Of a stretch of DNA of 64,000 bases, positions 39,100-47,666 are shown in pieces. Source of the stretch: Streptomyces sp. HmicA12 (GTDB taxonomy: Bacteria; Actinomycetota; Actinomycetes; Streptomycetales; Streptomycetaceae); contig NZ_KB891798.1 of assembly GCF_000373565.1 (NCBI RefSeq), forward strand, positions 496,206 to 560,205, given 5' to 3'. The notes beneath the pieces were generated by a model. It was given only the letters and a program-made list of their open reading frames with translations. It did not search any database and was not told the origin of the DNA. Both the position numbers and the translations under genes were made by a program. How positions within the stretch are numbered: the first letter of the stretch is position 1; each line of letters begins with the position of its first letter.

Positions 39100-40485
39100 T
39101 CAGTGACGGCCGCGGCTGGAGGCCAGGGGCGCGCCGTAGCCCTGTGGGGTCACCTCCAGGTCACATCGGTCGTGCTCGCTCTGCGGGCAGGAGAGTGTCA
39201 CCTCACGGTCCTCTCCCGGCAGCAGCCACAGATAGTTGTCGGAGTAGCGGGCGGGCAGGACGCGGTCGCCCGTGCGGTGGTCGCGCAGCGAGAGACGCAC
39301 CATGGGCGCGACGGCGCGCCCCTTGTTGCGGACCGTGACGGTCACGCTGATGCGCCCTTCGCGCTGTGACGTCCGGCCGCCGGAGATTTCCAGCTTGGCG
39401 CCGGAGAGGCTGTTCAGGGCCTGCATGTCCTTCGGCTGTTCGTAGCGCCAGTACGTGTTGCGCGACAGTGTCCGCCCGTCGGTGCAGGTGAGCGTGAGCC
39501 GCACCGGATGCAGGGGGTGGTCACCGTCGGGCCTGTCCACGGCGAACGCCGATGCCGTCGAGGAGGCGTCGACGTCCAGCTTCAGGTGCCGCGGGTCCGC
39601 GAGGCGGCGTCCGGACAGGTCGAAGACCTCCGCGCGGACCTCGGCACCGCGCAGCGCCTGCCCCGTGTGATTGATCGCGAGGACCTTCCAGTCCGTCGGG
39701 TCGGCCTGCACGTGGTAGGGCTCGCAGCCCGAACGGGCCCCGTAGTAGGTCCCGTTGACGTCGAGGTCGTAGTCGTAGGTCTGCCACACCGTGCTGTGCC
39801 ACGCCGGGTTGGGCATCCACAGCAGCAGACCGCTGGCGTCGCTCCAGAGGTGGGCGTTCCACGCCTCGAAGATGGCGCGCATCGACTCGAAGTCGACGAA
39901 CTGGTCCTTGGCGCAGAACTCCTCCAACGACGAGGATCCGCCGAGGCGTTCGTCGATGGCGGCCTGGTAGCCCTGCGGGTTCTGCCCGCCACGGGTCAGC
40001 CAGTCGTGGTGGTTCCACACCAGCCCGATCGGCCATTCCTTCTCGCCGTCGACGAGGTTGCGCATGTTCTCGGCGACCGAGACCGTGGGGATGCCGATCT
40101 CGGTGTGGAAGCCGAAGGTGCCCTGGGCGTACAGATCGGGGGAGTAGTACCGCTTCGGGTCGACCCAGGCGTACGGTCCGCTGCCGCTGACCACACCGGA
40201 CGCCGAGTTGCTGACATAGCTGACGCCGGGGTGCTCCTCGGCGACGGCCTTCCGCGCGCCCTCGTCGATCTCGCCGGACGGTGTGCCCTCGTTGGCGCCG
40301 CACCAGACCACCACACACGGGTGCGAGCGATAGCGGCGGATCCTGTCGCGCACGTGGTCGAGGTAGAGGGCGTGGTTCGGCGGGTCGAGGAACCACGCGT
40401 TCCAGAAGACGTTCCACCCCAGCAGCCCGTCTTTCCGCGTCGCGGTGCGGGATGCCGGCCATGCCGCTGTTCTCGGCGGCGGCAT
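39100..40485 (-). pseudogene. GH2 glycoside hydrolase, N-terminally truncated (beta-mannosidase-like)
   Basis: 461 residues of the C-terminal half of a GH2 enzyme. TIM-barrel part: LDPPNHALYLDHVRDRIRRYRSHPCVVVWCGANEG, where NE carries the acid/base Glu; FGFHTEIGIPTV, with the likely nucleophile Glu; then WNAHLWSDASGLLLWMPNPAWHS. After it come two beta domains (VLAINHTGQALRGAEV; VRLSLRDHRTGDRVLPARYSDNYLWLLPGE). The normal N-terminal sugar-binding and immunoglobulin-like domains and any signal peptide are missing. The fold breaks off 17 nt from the stop of the upstream gene (40503), pointing to a deletion. The first ~20 codons look out of frame. Confidence 0.75.
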
Positions 40486-40502
40486 GACCGGCGGGACGCG
40501 GC

Positions 40503-42500
40503 CTACATCGTGAGGCGGTCGATGTCGGGAGCCCAGTCACCGGCGTTGGAGATGGTGATGGTGTTGTCCGTGCCGGGGGCCAGGGTGAGGCTGACGGTGG
40601 TGGTGCCGGGGCTCGTCCAGCCGGCGGTGGGCGCGAAGGTGACCGTCTGCGCCTGGGTCGAGTTCGCCTTGACCGTGGCCGAGCGGGTGACGGCGCTCGC
40701 GTAGTGGAGGGTCACTGTCCTGGTGCCGCCGCTGCCGCCGTCGACGTGGCGGAACGTGAGGGTGGCGCCGTTGCCCAGATAGCCGACCTTCTTGCCGCCG
40801 GAGCAGCCCGAGCAGTCGGCGACGACCGCGGTGCCGGTGAGCGTGTTGCCGCCGTCCTCCGCCTCGTACGAACCGGGGCCGGCGGAGCCGCCGGGACCCA
40901 CCGCCATGGCGCCGAGGCCGAGCCAGCCGTCGCTGCCCTGCGTCGCGTTGGCGAAGCGCAGCTGCTTGGCCTTCGCGCTGATGTCCTCCAGCGGGTTCTT
41001 GGCCTTCATGACGAGCTGGTAGTCGCCCTGGGTGACGCCGGACAGGTCGATGTCGGAGTCGAAGTACTGCGCGTAGCCGTAGTCGAGGTAGGTGTGGTCC
41101 GAGCCGCTGCCCCAGTCGGGGAACGCGCGGATCTTCTTCGGCATGACCTTGCGCAGGTCCCAGGAGGTGTCCCAGGTCTTGACGACCTTCCCGGAGGGGT
41201 CCTTCAGGCCGAGGCTGACCTTCCAGGGGTAGTAGAACGGGGCGACGCCGTCGTTGCTCATCTGCACGCCGACCGTCGTGGTGCCTTGGGCGGTGTCGTG
41301 GAAGTAGGCCTTGTCGACGCCCAGGTCGTAGCCCATCGTCCGCACCGCGGCCGCCACGTTGGGGTTGTCGGCGGAGTAGGCGGCGCTGCCTTCGTTGATC
41401 TTCCAGGTGGTGTGCTCGAGTTCGATGCAGGCCTTCATGTCGTCGACCGCACCGGATCCGCCGGGCCAGTTGTCGAAGGCGGTGGGCTGGATCTCGGGAC
41501 GGACCTCACCTCCCATGGAGGCGGTGATCCATCGGTTCTCCACGCCGTGTTCCAGGGCTTTCTGGAGCTGCGCATAGGAGGCGCCGCCCATCGACTCGGG
41601 CAGGGTGACGCCCGCCAGGGGGCTCCCCTCGCGGTAGCAGAAGGAGTCGTCGTGGTAGCCGATTGCGGGTAGCGCGTCGGCGGCGCCGCCCGCCGCCGCG
41701 GCGTAGCGCACCTCCACCTTCGTGTGGGTGAAGGCGCTGTTGTACGCGTTGATGAGCTCGGCGCCGTGGGTGTCGGTGGGCATGTAGTCGGGGTACGAGT
41801 CGCTGGACGTGTCGGTGTCGTAGGGCCAGGTGTGCCACTCGCCCCACAGGCCGACCAGGCCCATGTGGATGAAGCCGATCCGCGGATCGCCGTCGTAGCG
41901 GGCGCCGAACGCCGCGATGAAGTTCTTGACGGCGTCCAGCAGGTAGGCGCTGTCGTAGTCGGGGCTGGTGGTGTTCCAGTAGGTGTTGGTGCGGTTGTCG
42001 ACGTGTCCGGCGAAGCATGCGGGGATCGCGTTCGCCGGGTGGCTGCCCGTGCCGCCCGGGTACTCCATGTAGAAGCGGACGGCGGCCTGGTTGCCGTAGG
42101 AGGCGATCTCGTCGAGCGCCTTGTCGAGGACGCTCCAGTCGTAGTGCCCGCAGTCCGAGGCGCTGTTCATGACCTCCGACAGACCGAAGTAGCTCCAGGT
42201 CAGCGCGTGCGGATAGCCGGTGTTCTCGTCGGCCCCGGGCTGGTAGAAGCGGGCGAATCCCTTGAGCGGGTTGTCCAGTGGTGCGTCGGCGCGGGTCAGG
42301 GAGTGGGCGGGCAGCGAGGGGTCGGGGTCCGGACCGGGGGCCGGCCGCTGGGGTGCGCCGGCGGCCGACGCGCGCTGGGGGTGGGGGGCGGCCCAGGCGG
42401 CCTGGGTCGTGGTCGGCAGGAGCGCCATGGCGACGGCGGCGGCCACGAAGGACAGCGCGGCCAGCCATCTTCTGCCGCGTCGCCGAGCGAAGGTGCGCAT
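40503..42500 (-). CDS. secreted DUF4832 glycosidase-like protein with C-terminal CBM35
   Basis: 665 residues, ATG 42500 behind a GGAGG. A Sec/Tat-like signal (RRRGRRWLAALSFVAAAVAMALLP) leads to a barrel-like DUF4874/DUF4832 region: NPLKGFARFYQPG, VRFYMEYPGGTG, IGFIHMGLVGLWGEWHTWPY (candidate acidic residues), then a beta domain. Residues about 540-665 form a CBM35-type module (YEAEDGGNTLTGTAVVADCSGCSGGKKVGYLGNG). It acts outside the cell on a polysaccharide. It diverges from the sugar ABC importer; the truncated GH2 gene follows it by 17 nt. Confidence 0.8.
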   Translation of the reverse strand: MRTFARRRGRRWLAALSFVAAAVAMALLPTTTQAAWAAPHPQRASAAGAPQRPAPGPDPDPSLPAHSLTRADAPLDNPLKGFARFYQPGADENTGYPHALTWSYFGLSEVMNSASDCGHYDWSVLDKALDEIASYGNQAAVRFYMEYPGGTGSHPANAIPACFAGHVDNRTNTYWNTTSPDYDSAYLLDAVKNFIAAFGARYDGDPRIGFIHMGLVGLWGEWHTWPYDTDTSSDSYPDYMPTDTHGAELINAYNSAFTHTKVEVRYAAAAGGAADALPAIGYHDDSFCYREGSPLAGVTLPESMGGASYAQLQKALEHGVENRWITASMGGEVRPEIQPTAFDNWPGGSGAVDDMKACIELEHTTWKINEGSAAYSADNPNVAAAVRTMGYDLGVDKAYFHDTAQGTTTVGVQMSNDGVAPFYYPWKVSLGLKDPSGKVVKTWDTSWDLRKVMPKKIRAFPDWGSGSDHTYLDYGYAQYFDSDIDLSGVTQGDYQLVMKAKNPLEDISAKAKQLRFANATQGSDGWLGLGAMAVGPGGSAGPGSYEAEDGGNTLTGTAVVADCSGCSGGKKVGYLGNGATLTFRHVDGGSGGTRTVTLHYASAVTRSATVKANSTQAQTVTFAPTAGWTSPGTTTVSLTLAPGTDNTITISNAGDWAPDIDRLTM

Positions 42501-42665
42501 GATTTTGAACCTCCGGGAATCGGTGGGGAGTAGCCGTGCAGCGGGGGCACGGCTGCGGATCCGAACGGGTCGACAGGCTTTTGACCTGCAGAGGGGTCCG
42601 GATCGCAGGGGTTTCGCCCTGCGGTCGACGCTGCCTCTCGGCGTGGGGGAACTTCGCTTTCTTAC

Positions 42666-42705
42666 GAGGAAGCGTTGACAAACTTTCGCTGTTCCTCATC
42701 AATAT
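42666..42705. promoter_or_regulatory. probable promoter/operator of the sugar importer operon
   Basis: TTGACA (42675-42680) is a perfect -35 box for the plus-strand ABC operon, with a weak -10 candidate about 18-19 nt on (CAATAT, 42700-42705). GAGGAA (42666-42671) and TTCCTC (42692-42697) form inverted arms around it, a possible repressor site. Confidence 0.5.
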
Positions 42706-42762
42706 GTGTCCACGGTGCCCCACTGGCAAGAGGTGCGGCGCACATCTCTTCGGAGGGCAACC

Positions 42763-43713
42763 ATGGGCGCGTACACGGCAGTTGCGCCATCACGCGAGAG
42801 CATCGGGACGGACCGGGGGAAGGCGGACGTCCGGCGGCCACGCCGGCGCCGCGACGACCGCAGGGTCGCCTGGCTGTTTCTGGTCCCGGCCCTGTTGGGG
42901 TTCGCGCTCTTCTACGCGTATCCGACGATCCGCGGCGTCTACTACTCGCTCACGGACTACAACCTGCTCTCGCCGCCGCACTTCACCGGCGCGGACAACT
43001 ACCAACGCCTCGTCGACGACGACCAGTTCTGGAACGCGCTCAAGGTCACCGGCTTCTACGTGGTCCTCAACATCGGCTCGCAGACCGTCCTGGGGCTGGG
43101 CCTGGCCACGCTGATGCACCGCCTGACCCGCTCGGTCGCGCTGCGCGCGATGCTGCTGGTGCCCTGGCTGGTGCCCAACGTCACCGTCGGCCTGCTGTGG
43201 ATGTGGCTGCTGGACGCCGACCTCGGCTTCGTCAACCACCTGCTGAACGCCCTGGGCCTCGGCACCACCGGCTTCTTCACCTCACCGCACTGGGCCATGC
43301 CGTCCGTAGCCGCGGTCAACACCTGGGCCTACGCCGGGTACACGGCTCTGCTGCTGTACGCCGGGATGCTGCAGATACCCCAACACCTGTATGAGAGCGC
43401 CTCGTTGGACGGCGCCGGCGAGTGGCGCATGTTCACCCGGATCACGCTGCCCCTGCTGCGGCCGGTCCTCGCGCTGGTCCTCGTGGTGTCGCTGATCGGT
43501 TCGTTCCAGATCTTCGACACGATCGCGGTGACCACCTACGGCGGCCCCGTGAGCGCCACCCGCGTCATCTACTACTACATCTACGAGCAGGCGTTCACGA
43601 ACTTCCGCATGGGCTATGCCTCCGCGATCGCCGTGGTGCTCGCGGTGATCCTCGGCGTCCTGACCGCCGTACAGATGCGACTGCTGCGTGCCTCCCGCTC
43701 GGATCTGGCCTGA
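42763..43713 (+). CDS. sugar ABC transporter permease (MalF type)
   Basis: 316 residues, ATG 42763 behind GGAGGG. Six hydrophobic segments after a basic N-terminus; carries the permease EAA-type loop ASLDGAGEWRMFTRITLPLLRPVL that docks the ATPase. First gene of an importer operon (permease, permease, binding protein, GH36). No ATP-binding gene is present, consistent with use of a shared MsiK-type ATPase as in other Streptomyces oligosaccharide importers. Confidence 0.93.
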   Translation: MGAYTAVAPSRESIGTDRGKADVRRPRRRRDDRRVAWLFLVPALLGFALFYAYPTIRGVYYSLTDYNLLSPPHFTGADNYQRLVDDDQFWNALKVTGFYVVLNIGSQTVLGLGLATLMHRLTRSVALRAMLLVPWLVPNVTVGLLWMWLLDADLGFVNHLLNALGLGTTGFFTSPHWAMPSVAAVNTWAYAGYTALLLYAGMLQIPQHLYESASLDGAGEWRMFTRITLPLLRPVLALVLVVSLIGSFQIFDTIAVTTYGGPVSATRVIYYYIYEQAFTNFRMGYASAIAVVLAVILGVLTAVQMRLLRASRSDLA

Positions 43714-43725
43714 GGAGCCCCGACC

Positions 43726-44616
43726 ATGACCCGCCTCCGTACGAAGCCCTCACCCGGCCGGATCGCCGCCTGGGCCGTCCTCGTCGTCGCGCTGATCGCG
43801 ACCGTGTTCCCGTTCTACTGGATGGTCCGCACCGCCCTGACCCCGGCCGCCGACCTGTACACCGACTCCACCGCGCTCGTCCCGCACCACCCGACAATGA
43901 TCAACTTCCTGCGGGTGCTCGGCCTGACGAGCCAGGAGGAGGCACAGGCCGCCGGCGGCTCGGGCGCACACGTGAACTTCCTGCGCTACCTGCTCAACTC
44001 CGTCGTCTACAGCGGACTGATCGCCGCCCTGCAGACGATGTGCTGCGCGATGGCCGGCTACGCCTTCGCCCGGCTCCGGTTCCCCGGCCGGAACCTGGTG
44101 TTCGGCATCCTGGTCGGCGCTCTCATGGTGCCGCCGATCTTCACGGTCCTGCCCAACTTCGTCCTGGTGAAGAACCTCGGCTGGCTGAACACGTTCGCGG
44201 GAATGGTCGCGCCCAGCGTCCTGATGACCCCGTTCGCCGTCTTCTTCCTGCGCCAGTTCTTCCTGTCCATCCCGCGGGAGGTGGAGGAGGCGGCGGTCCT
44301 CGACGGCGTCGGCCCCTGGGGCGTCTTCTGGCGCGTCGTGCTGCCGATGAGCCGCGGCCCGCTGCTGACCATCGGCCTCACCACCACGGTGTGGGCGTGG
44401 AAGGACTATCTGTGGCCGCTGCTGACCGGGCGTGAGGAACAGACCCGCGTACTGACCGTCGCCCTCGGCATCTTCCGGCAGCAGTCGCCCAACACCCAGC
44501 CCGACTGGACCGGGCTGATGGCCGGTTCGGCGCTGTCGGTGCTGCCCGTGCTCGTCCTGCTGTTCCTGCTCGGCCGGCGCCTGGTCGAGTCCCTGAACTT
44601 CACCGGGATCAAGTAG
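43726..44616 (+). CDS. sugar ABC transporter permease (MalG type)
   Basis: 296 residues, 12 nt after the first permease. Six hydrophobic segments and the EAA loop EEAAVLDGVGPWGVFWRVVLPMSRGPLL. The C-terminus ESLNFTGIK is typical of MalG-like permeases. It pairs with the upstream permease to form the channel. Confidence 0.93.
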   Translation: MTRLRTKPSPGRIAAWAVLVVALIATVFPFYWMVRTALTPAADLYTDSTALVPHHPTMINFLRVLGLTSQEEAQAAGGSGAHVNFLRYLLNSVVYSGLIAALQTMCCAMAGYAFARLRFPGRNLVFGILVGALMVPPIFTVLPNFVLVKNLGWLNTFAGMVAPSVLMTPFAVFFLRQFFLSIPREVEEAAVLDGVGPWGVFWRVVLPMSRGPLLTIGLTTTVWAWKDYLWPLLTGREEQTRVLTVALGIFRQQSPNTQPDWTGLMAGSALSVLPVLVLLFLLGRRLVESLNFTGIK

Positions 44617-44676
44617 CCCACCCCGTAACCGACTTCACACACCTCCCCCTTCTTACGAGCTGAGAGGCCCTTCGTC

Positions 44677-46026
44677 ATGAGCTCCATGCGTCTGCGTACC
44701 GGCACGGCCCTGCTGTGCCTGGCCGCCACCGCCACCCTCACCTCCTGCGCCGGATCCGACGACACGGCCGGCGGGAAGACGACCGTCGACTACTGGTTGT
44801 GGGACGACAAGCAGCTGCCCGCCTACCAGGAGTGCGCCGCCGCGTTCCAGAAGGCCAACCCCGACATCACCGTGAAGATCACCCAGACCGCGTGGGAGCA
44901 GTACTGGCAGAACCTGACCACCCAGCTGGCCTCCGGCGACGCGCCCGACGTGTGGACGGACCAGGCCTCGTACTATCCGCAGTTCGCCACGAGCAACCAG
45001 CTCCTGGACCTGCAGCCGCTCGTGGAGCGGGACAAGGTGGACCTGTCCGCCTACCAGGCGGGTCTGGCCGACACCTGGGTCAAGGACGGCAAGCGCTACG
45101 GGCTGCCCAAGGACTGGGACACCATGGCTCTCGTCTACAACACCGCCCAGCTGAAGAAGCAGGGCTTCAGCGCGGCTCAGCTCGACACCCTGACCTGGAA
45201 CCCGTCCGACGGCGGCACCCTGGAGAAGGCAGTCGCCAAGGCCACCGTCGACACCCACGGCCGCAACGGACTCGACCCCGACTTCGACAAGGACAACGTC
45301 AAGACGTACGGATTCCTGCCCGAATGGAAGGACGGGTCCCAGGGGCAGAACGGCTGGGGCGACCTCGCCGCCTCCAACGGCTTCACCTACCTCGACAAGA
45401 ACCCGTGGGGCACGGAGTTCAAGTACGACGACCCGCGGCTCGCCGAGACCATCGGCTGGTTCAAGCACCTCATCGACAAGGGCTACGCGCCCCGCTTCGA
45501 CAAGAAGTCGACGCTCGCCAACTCCGAACTGCTCACCGCGGGCAAGGGCGCCATCATGGTGGCCGGTTCCTGGACGATCTCCACCTTCACCGATCCCAAG
45601 GTCAAGGGGAAGTTCGCGTTCGCGCCGCTGCCGACCGGACCGCAGGGCCGCAAGAGCGCCATCAACGGCCTGTCGGACGCCATCTGGGCCGGCACCAAGC
45701 ACCAGGAACAGGCCTGGAAGTGGGTCAAGTTCCTCGCCTCGCCCGACTGCCAGAACCGCGTCGCCCAGCGCGGCGTCGTCTTCCCCGCGCTCAAGAGCGC
45801 CACCGCCAAGGCGCTGGCCGCGCACAAGGCGAAGGGTGACGACGTCCACGTCTTCACCGACGCCGCGAACGACAAGGACGTGACCTTCCAGCTGCCCGTC
45901 ACCGAACACGGCACGGAGATCAGCACCCTCGTCCAGGACGCCATCCAGTCGGTCGTCCTGGGACAGGCGAAGCCCGGTCCCGCCCTCAAGGGGGCGAACG
46001 ACAAGGCGAACGCGCTGTTCAAGTAG
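44677..46026 (+). CDS. sugar ABC transporter substrate-binding lipoprotein
   Basis: 449 residues. Signal peptide and lipobox LTSC at about residue 22 (SSMRLRTGTALLCLAATATLTSCAG). Family 1 extracellular binding protein: VDYWLWDDKQLPAYQECAAAFQKANPDITVKI, APDVWTDQASYYPQFA, RYGLPKDWDTMALVYNTAQLKKQGF, GKGAIMVAGSWTISTF. It captures the oligosaccharide outside the membrane and delivers it to the two permeases. Confidence 0.93.
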   Translation: MSSMRLRTGTALLCLAATATLTSCAGSDDTAGGKTTVDYWLWDDKQLPAYQECAAAFQKANPDITVKITQTAWEQYWQNLTTQLASGDAPDVWTDQASYYPQFATSNQLLDLQPLVERDKVDLSAYQAGLADTWVKDGKRYGLPKDWDTMALVYNTAQLKKQGFSAAQLDTLTWNPSDGGTLEKAVAKATVDTHGRNGLDPDFDKDNVKTYGFLPEWKDGSQGQNGWGDLAASNGFTYLDKNPWGTEFKYDDPRLAETIGWFKHLIDKGYAPRFDKKSTLANSELLTAGKGAIMVAGSWTISTFTDPKVKGKFAFAPLPTGPQGRKSAINGLSDAIWAGTKHQEQAWKWVKFLASPDCQNRVAQRGVVFPALKSATAKALAAHKAKGDDVHVFTDAANDKDVTFQLPVTEHGTEISTLVQDAIQSVVLGQAKPGPALKGANDKANALFK

Positions 46027-46070
46027 CCGGTCCCCGCACCGACGTTCCTGACCGACCTCTGAGGAGATCC

Positions 46071-47570
46071 ATGGCCCAGCTCCTGCGCCTCGGCGCGCAC
46101 ACCGTCGCCGCCGAACTCGACGACGACACCCCGCCCCGTCCCGTCGACGGCGGACTGCTGCTGCCGCCCGGCCGCGTCGCCCTCCTGCACGGCCTCGGCG
46201 ACGCACTCTTCTACCGGCACGGCCACAACTCCTGGAGCCCGTGCGGCTGGCGGCGCCTGTCCGACGCCCCGCTGCGGATCGCCGGCGCCGAGCGCCGCCT
46301 GACCGCCGACGACACCGTGTGGGACGACCCCGCCCGCCACCACTCGTCGGCCGTCGCAGCCCTCGAAGGGCCGGACGGACAGGTGCTCCTGCTGGGCGCG
46401 CTCGGCCTCGACATACCCCGCCTCACCGCCGACCGGGACTCGCTCGCCGGATGGTACGAGCGCGGGGGAGCCCCCTGGTTCCTCGCCCACGGCAGTGAGG
46501 AGGAGGTGTTCGGCGCCTACGCCCGGCAGCTCGCCGAGCGCCTCGGGCACAGCGACAAGCACGCGGGCAACGTCTGGTGCAGCTGGTACGCGTACTACGA
46601 GAACATCACCGAGGAACAGCTCACCAAGGACATCACCGCACTGCGCGGACTGCCCTTCGACGTCGTCCAGGTCGACGACGGCTGGGAACAGGCGGTGGGG
46701 GACTGGCAGCCGAACGCCAAGTTCCCCTCCGGAATGCGGGCGCTGGCCGACCGGATCACCGACGCGGGCCTGCGCCCCGGACTGTGGATCGCCCCGTTCA
46801 TCGTCCACCCCCGGTCCCGCACCGCCCGGGAACGGCCCGACATACTGCTCCGCGACGCGCAGGGTGAGCCGGTGGTCGCCGGACACAACTGGGGCACCGG
46901 CTACTGGGCCCTCGACCTGGCCCACCCCGCGGCCCAGGACCATCTGCGCGAGACGATCCACCGGGTGTGCCGGCAGTGGGGATTCACCTACCTCAAGGCC
47001 GACTTCATCGGCGCGGGCGCGGCTCCCGGGACGCGCCACGTCGACATGGGCCGGGAGGAGGCATACCGCACCGGCCTGGAGATCATCCGTGAGGAAGCGG
47101 GCCCTGACGCCTACCTGCTCGGCAGCGGCGCTCCGCTGCTGCCGTCGCTCGGACTGCTCGACGGCATCCGCAGCGGCCCCGACGTGGCACCCCTGTGGGA
47201 GCACTACGCCACCCAGGACCCCTCCGACGCCCTCGCCCGCAACGCCGTCGTCAACACGCTGCACCGGCTGTGGCAGTCGCGGCTGCTCGAGGTCGACCCG
47301 GACGTCGTCTACTTCCGCAGCCGCCTCAACCTGCTGACCGAGCAACAGCAGCGGTGGCTGCGCGACCTCGCCGACATCTGCGGATTCCGGGCCGTCTCCG
47401 ATCCGCCCGGATGGCTGCACCCCGACGAACTGGAGGAAATGACCGCGTACTTGGGGACCCGGCCTGAGTCCCGCAGACTCGGGCGCTACCGCTTCGCGCT
47501 CGACGGACGCGAGGTCGACTTCACGCCCGCCGTCCATCCCGACGCGCAGCAGCTGTATCCCATCGCGTGA
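46071..47570 (+). CDS. GH36-family alpha-galactosidase
   Basis: 499 residues, ATG 46071 behind GAGGAG, no signal peptide, so it acts on imported sugar. Typical GH36 core: WCSWYAYYENITEEQL, PFDVVQVDDGWEQAVGDW, LRPGLWIAPFIV, nucleophile D311 in YLKADFIG and acid/base D371 in GIRSGPDVAP. Shorter than many GH36 enzymes (about 700) and similar to the compact bacterial type. Releases alpha-galactose from oligosaccharides. Last gene of the importer operon. Confidence 0.88.
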   Translation: MAQLLRLGAHTVAAELDDDTPPRPVDGGLLLPPGRVALLHGLGDALFYRHGHNSWSPCGWRRLSDAPLRIAGAERRLTADDTVWDDPARHHSSAVAALEGPDGQVLLLGALGLDIPRLTADRDSLAGWYERGGAPWFLAHGSEEEVFGAYARQLAERLGHSDKHAGNVWCSWYAYYENITEEQLTKDITALRGLPFDVVQVDDGWEQAVGDWQPNAKFPSGMRALADRITDAGLRPGLWIAPFIVHPRSRTARERPDILLRDAQGEPVVAGHNWGTGYWALDLAHPAAQDHLRETIHRVCRQWGFTYLKADFIGAGAAPGTRHVDMGREEAYRTGLEIIREEAGPDAYLLGSGAPLLPSLGLLDGIRSGPDVAPLWEHYATQDPSDALARNAVVNTLHRLWQSRLLEVDPDVVYFRSRLNLLTEQQQRWLRDLADICGFRAVSDPPGWLHPDELEEMTAYLGTRPESRRLGRYRFALDGREVDFTPAVHPDAQQLYPIA

Positions 47571-47604
47571 TCCGCGCGGTCGTGGGTACGGCAGAGAGGA
47601 GGAA

Positions 47605-47629
47605 TTAGTAAACTGCGCAGCATTATTAA
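47605..47629. promoter_or_regulatory. ROK-type operator upstream of the ROK gene
   Basis: TTAGTAA (47605-47611) and TTATTAA (47623-47629) flank a perfectly symmetric CTGCGCAG core, giving an imperfect 25-bp dyad in an otherwise GC-rich gap. TTAGTAAACT-like sequences are known operators of ROK/XylR repressors. It ends 37 nt before the ROK start. Confidence 0.6.
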
Positions 47630-47666
47630 GGCGGCGGGCAAGGCAACCCCCACAGGGAGCACCAAG

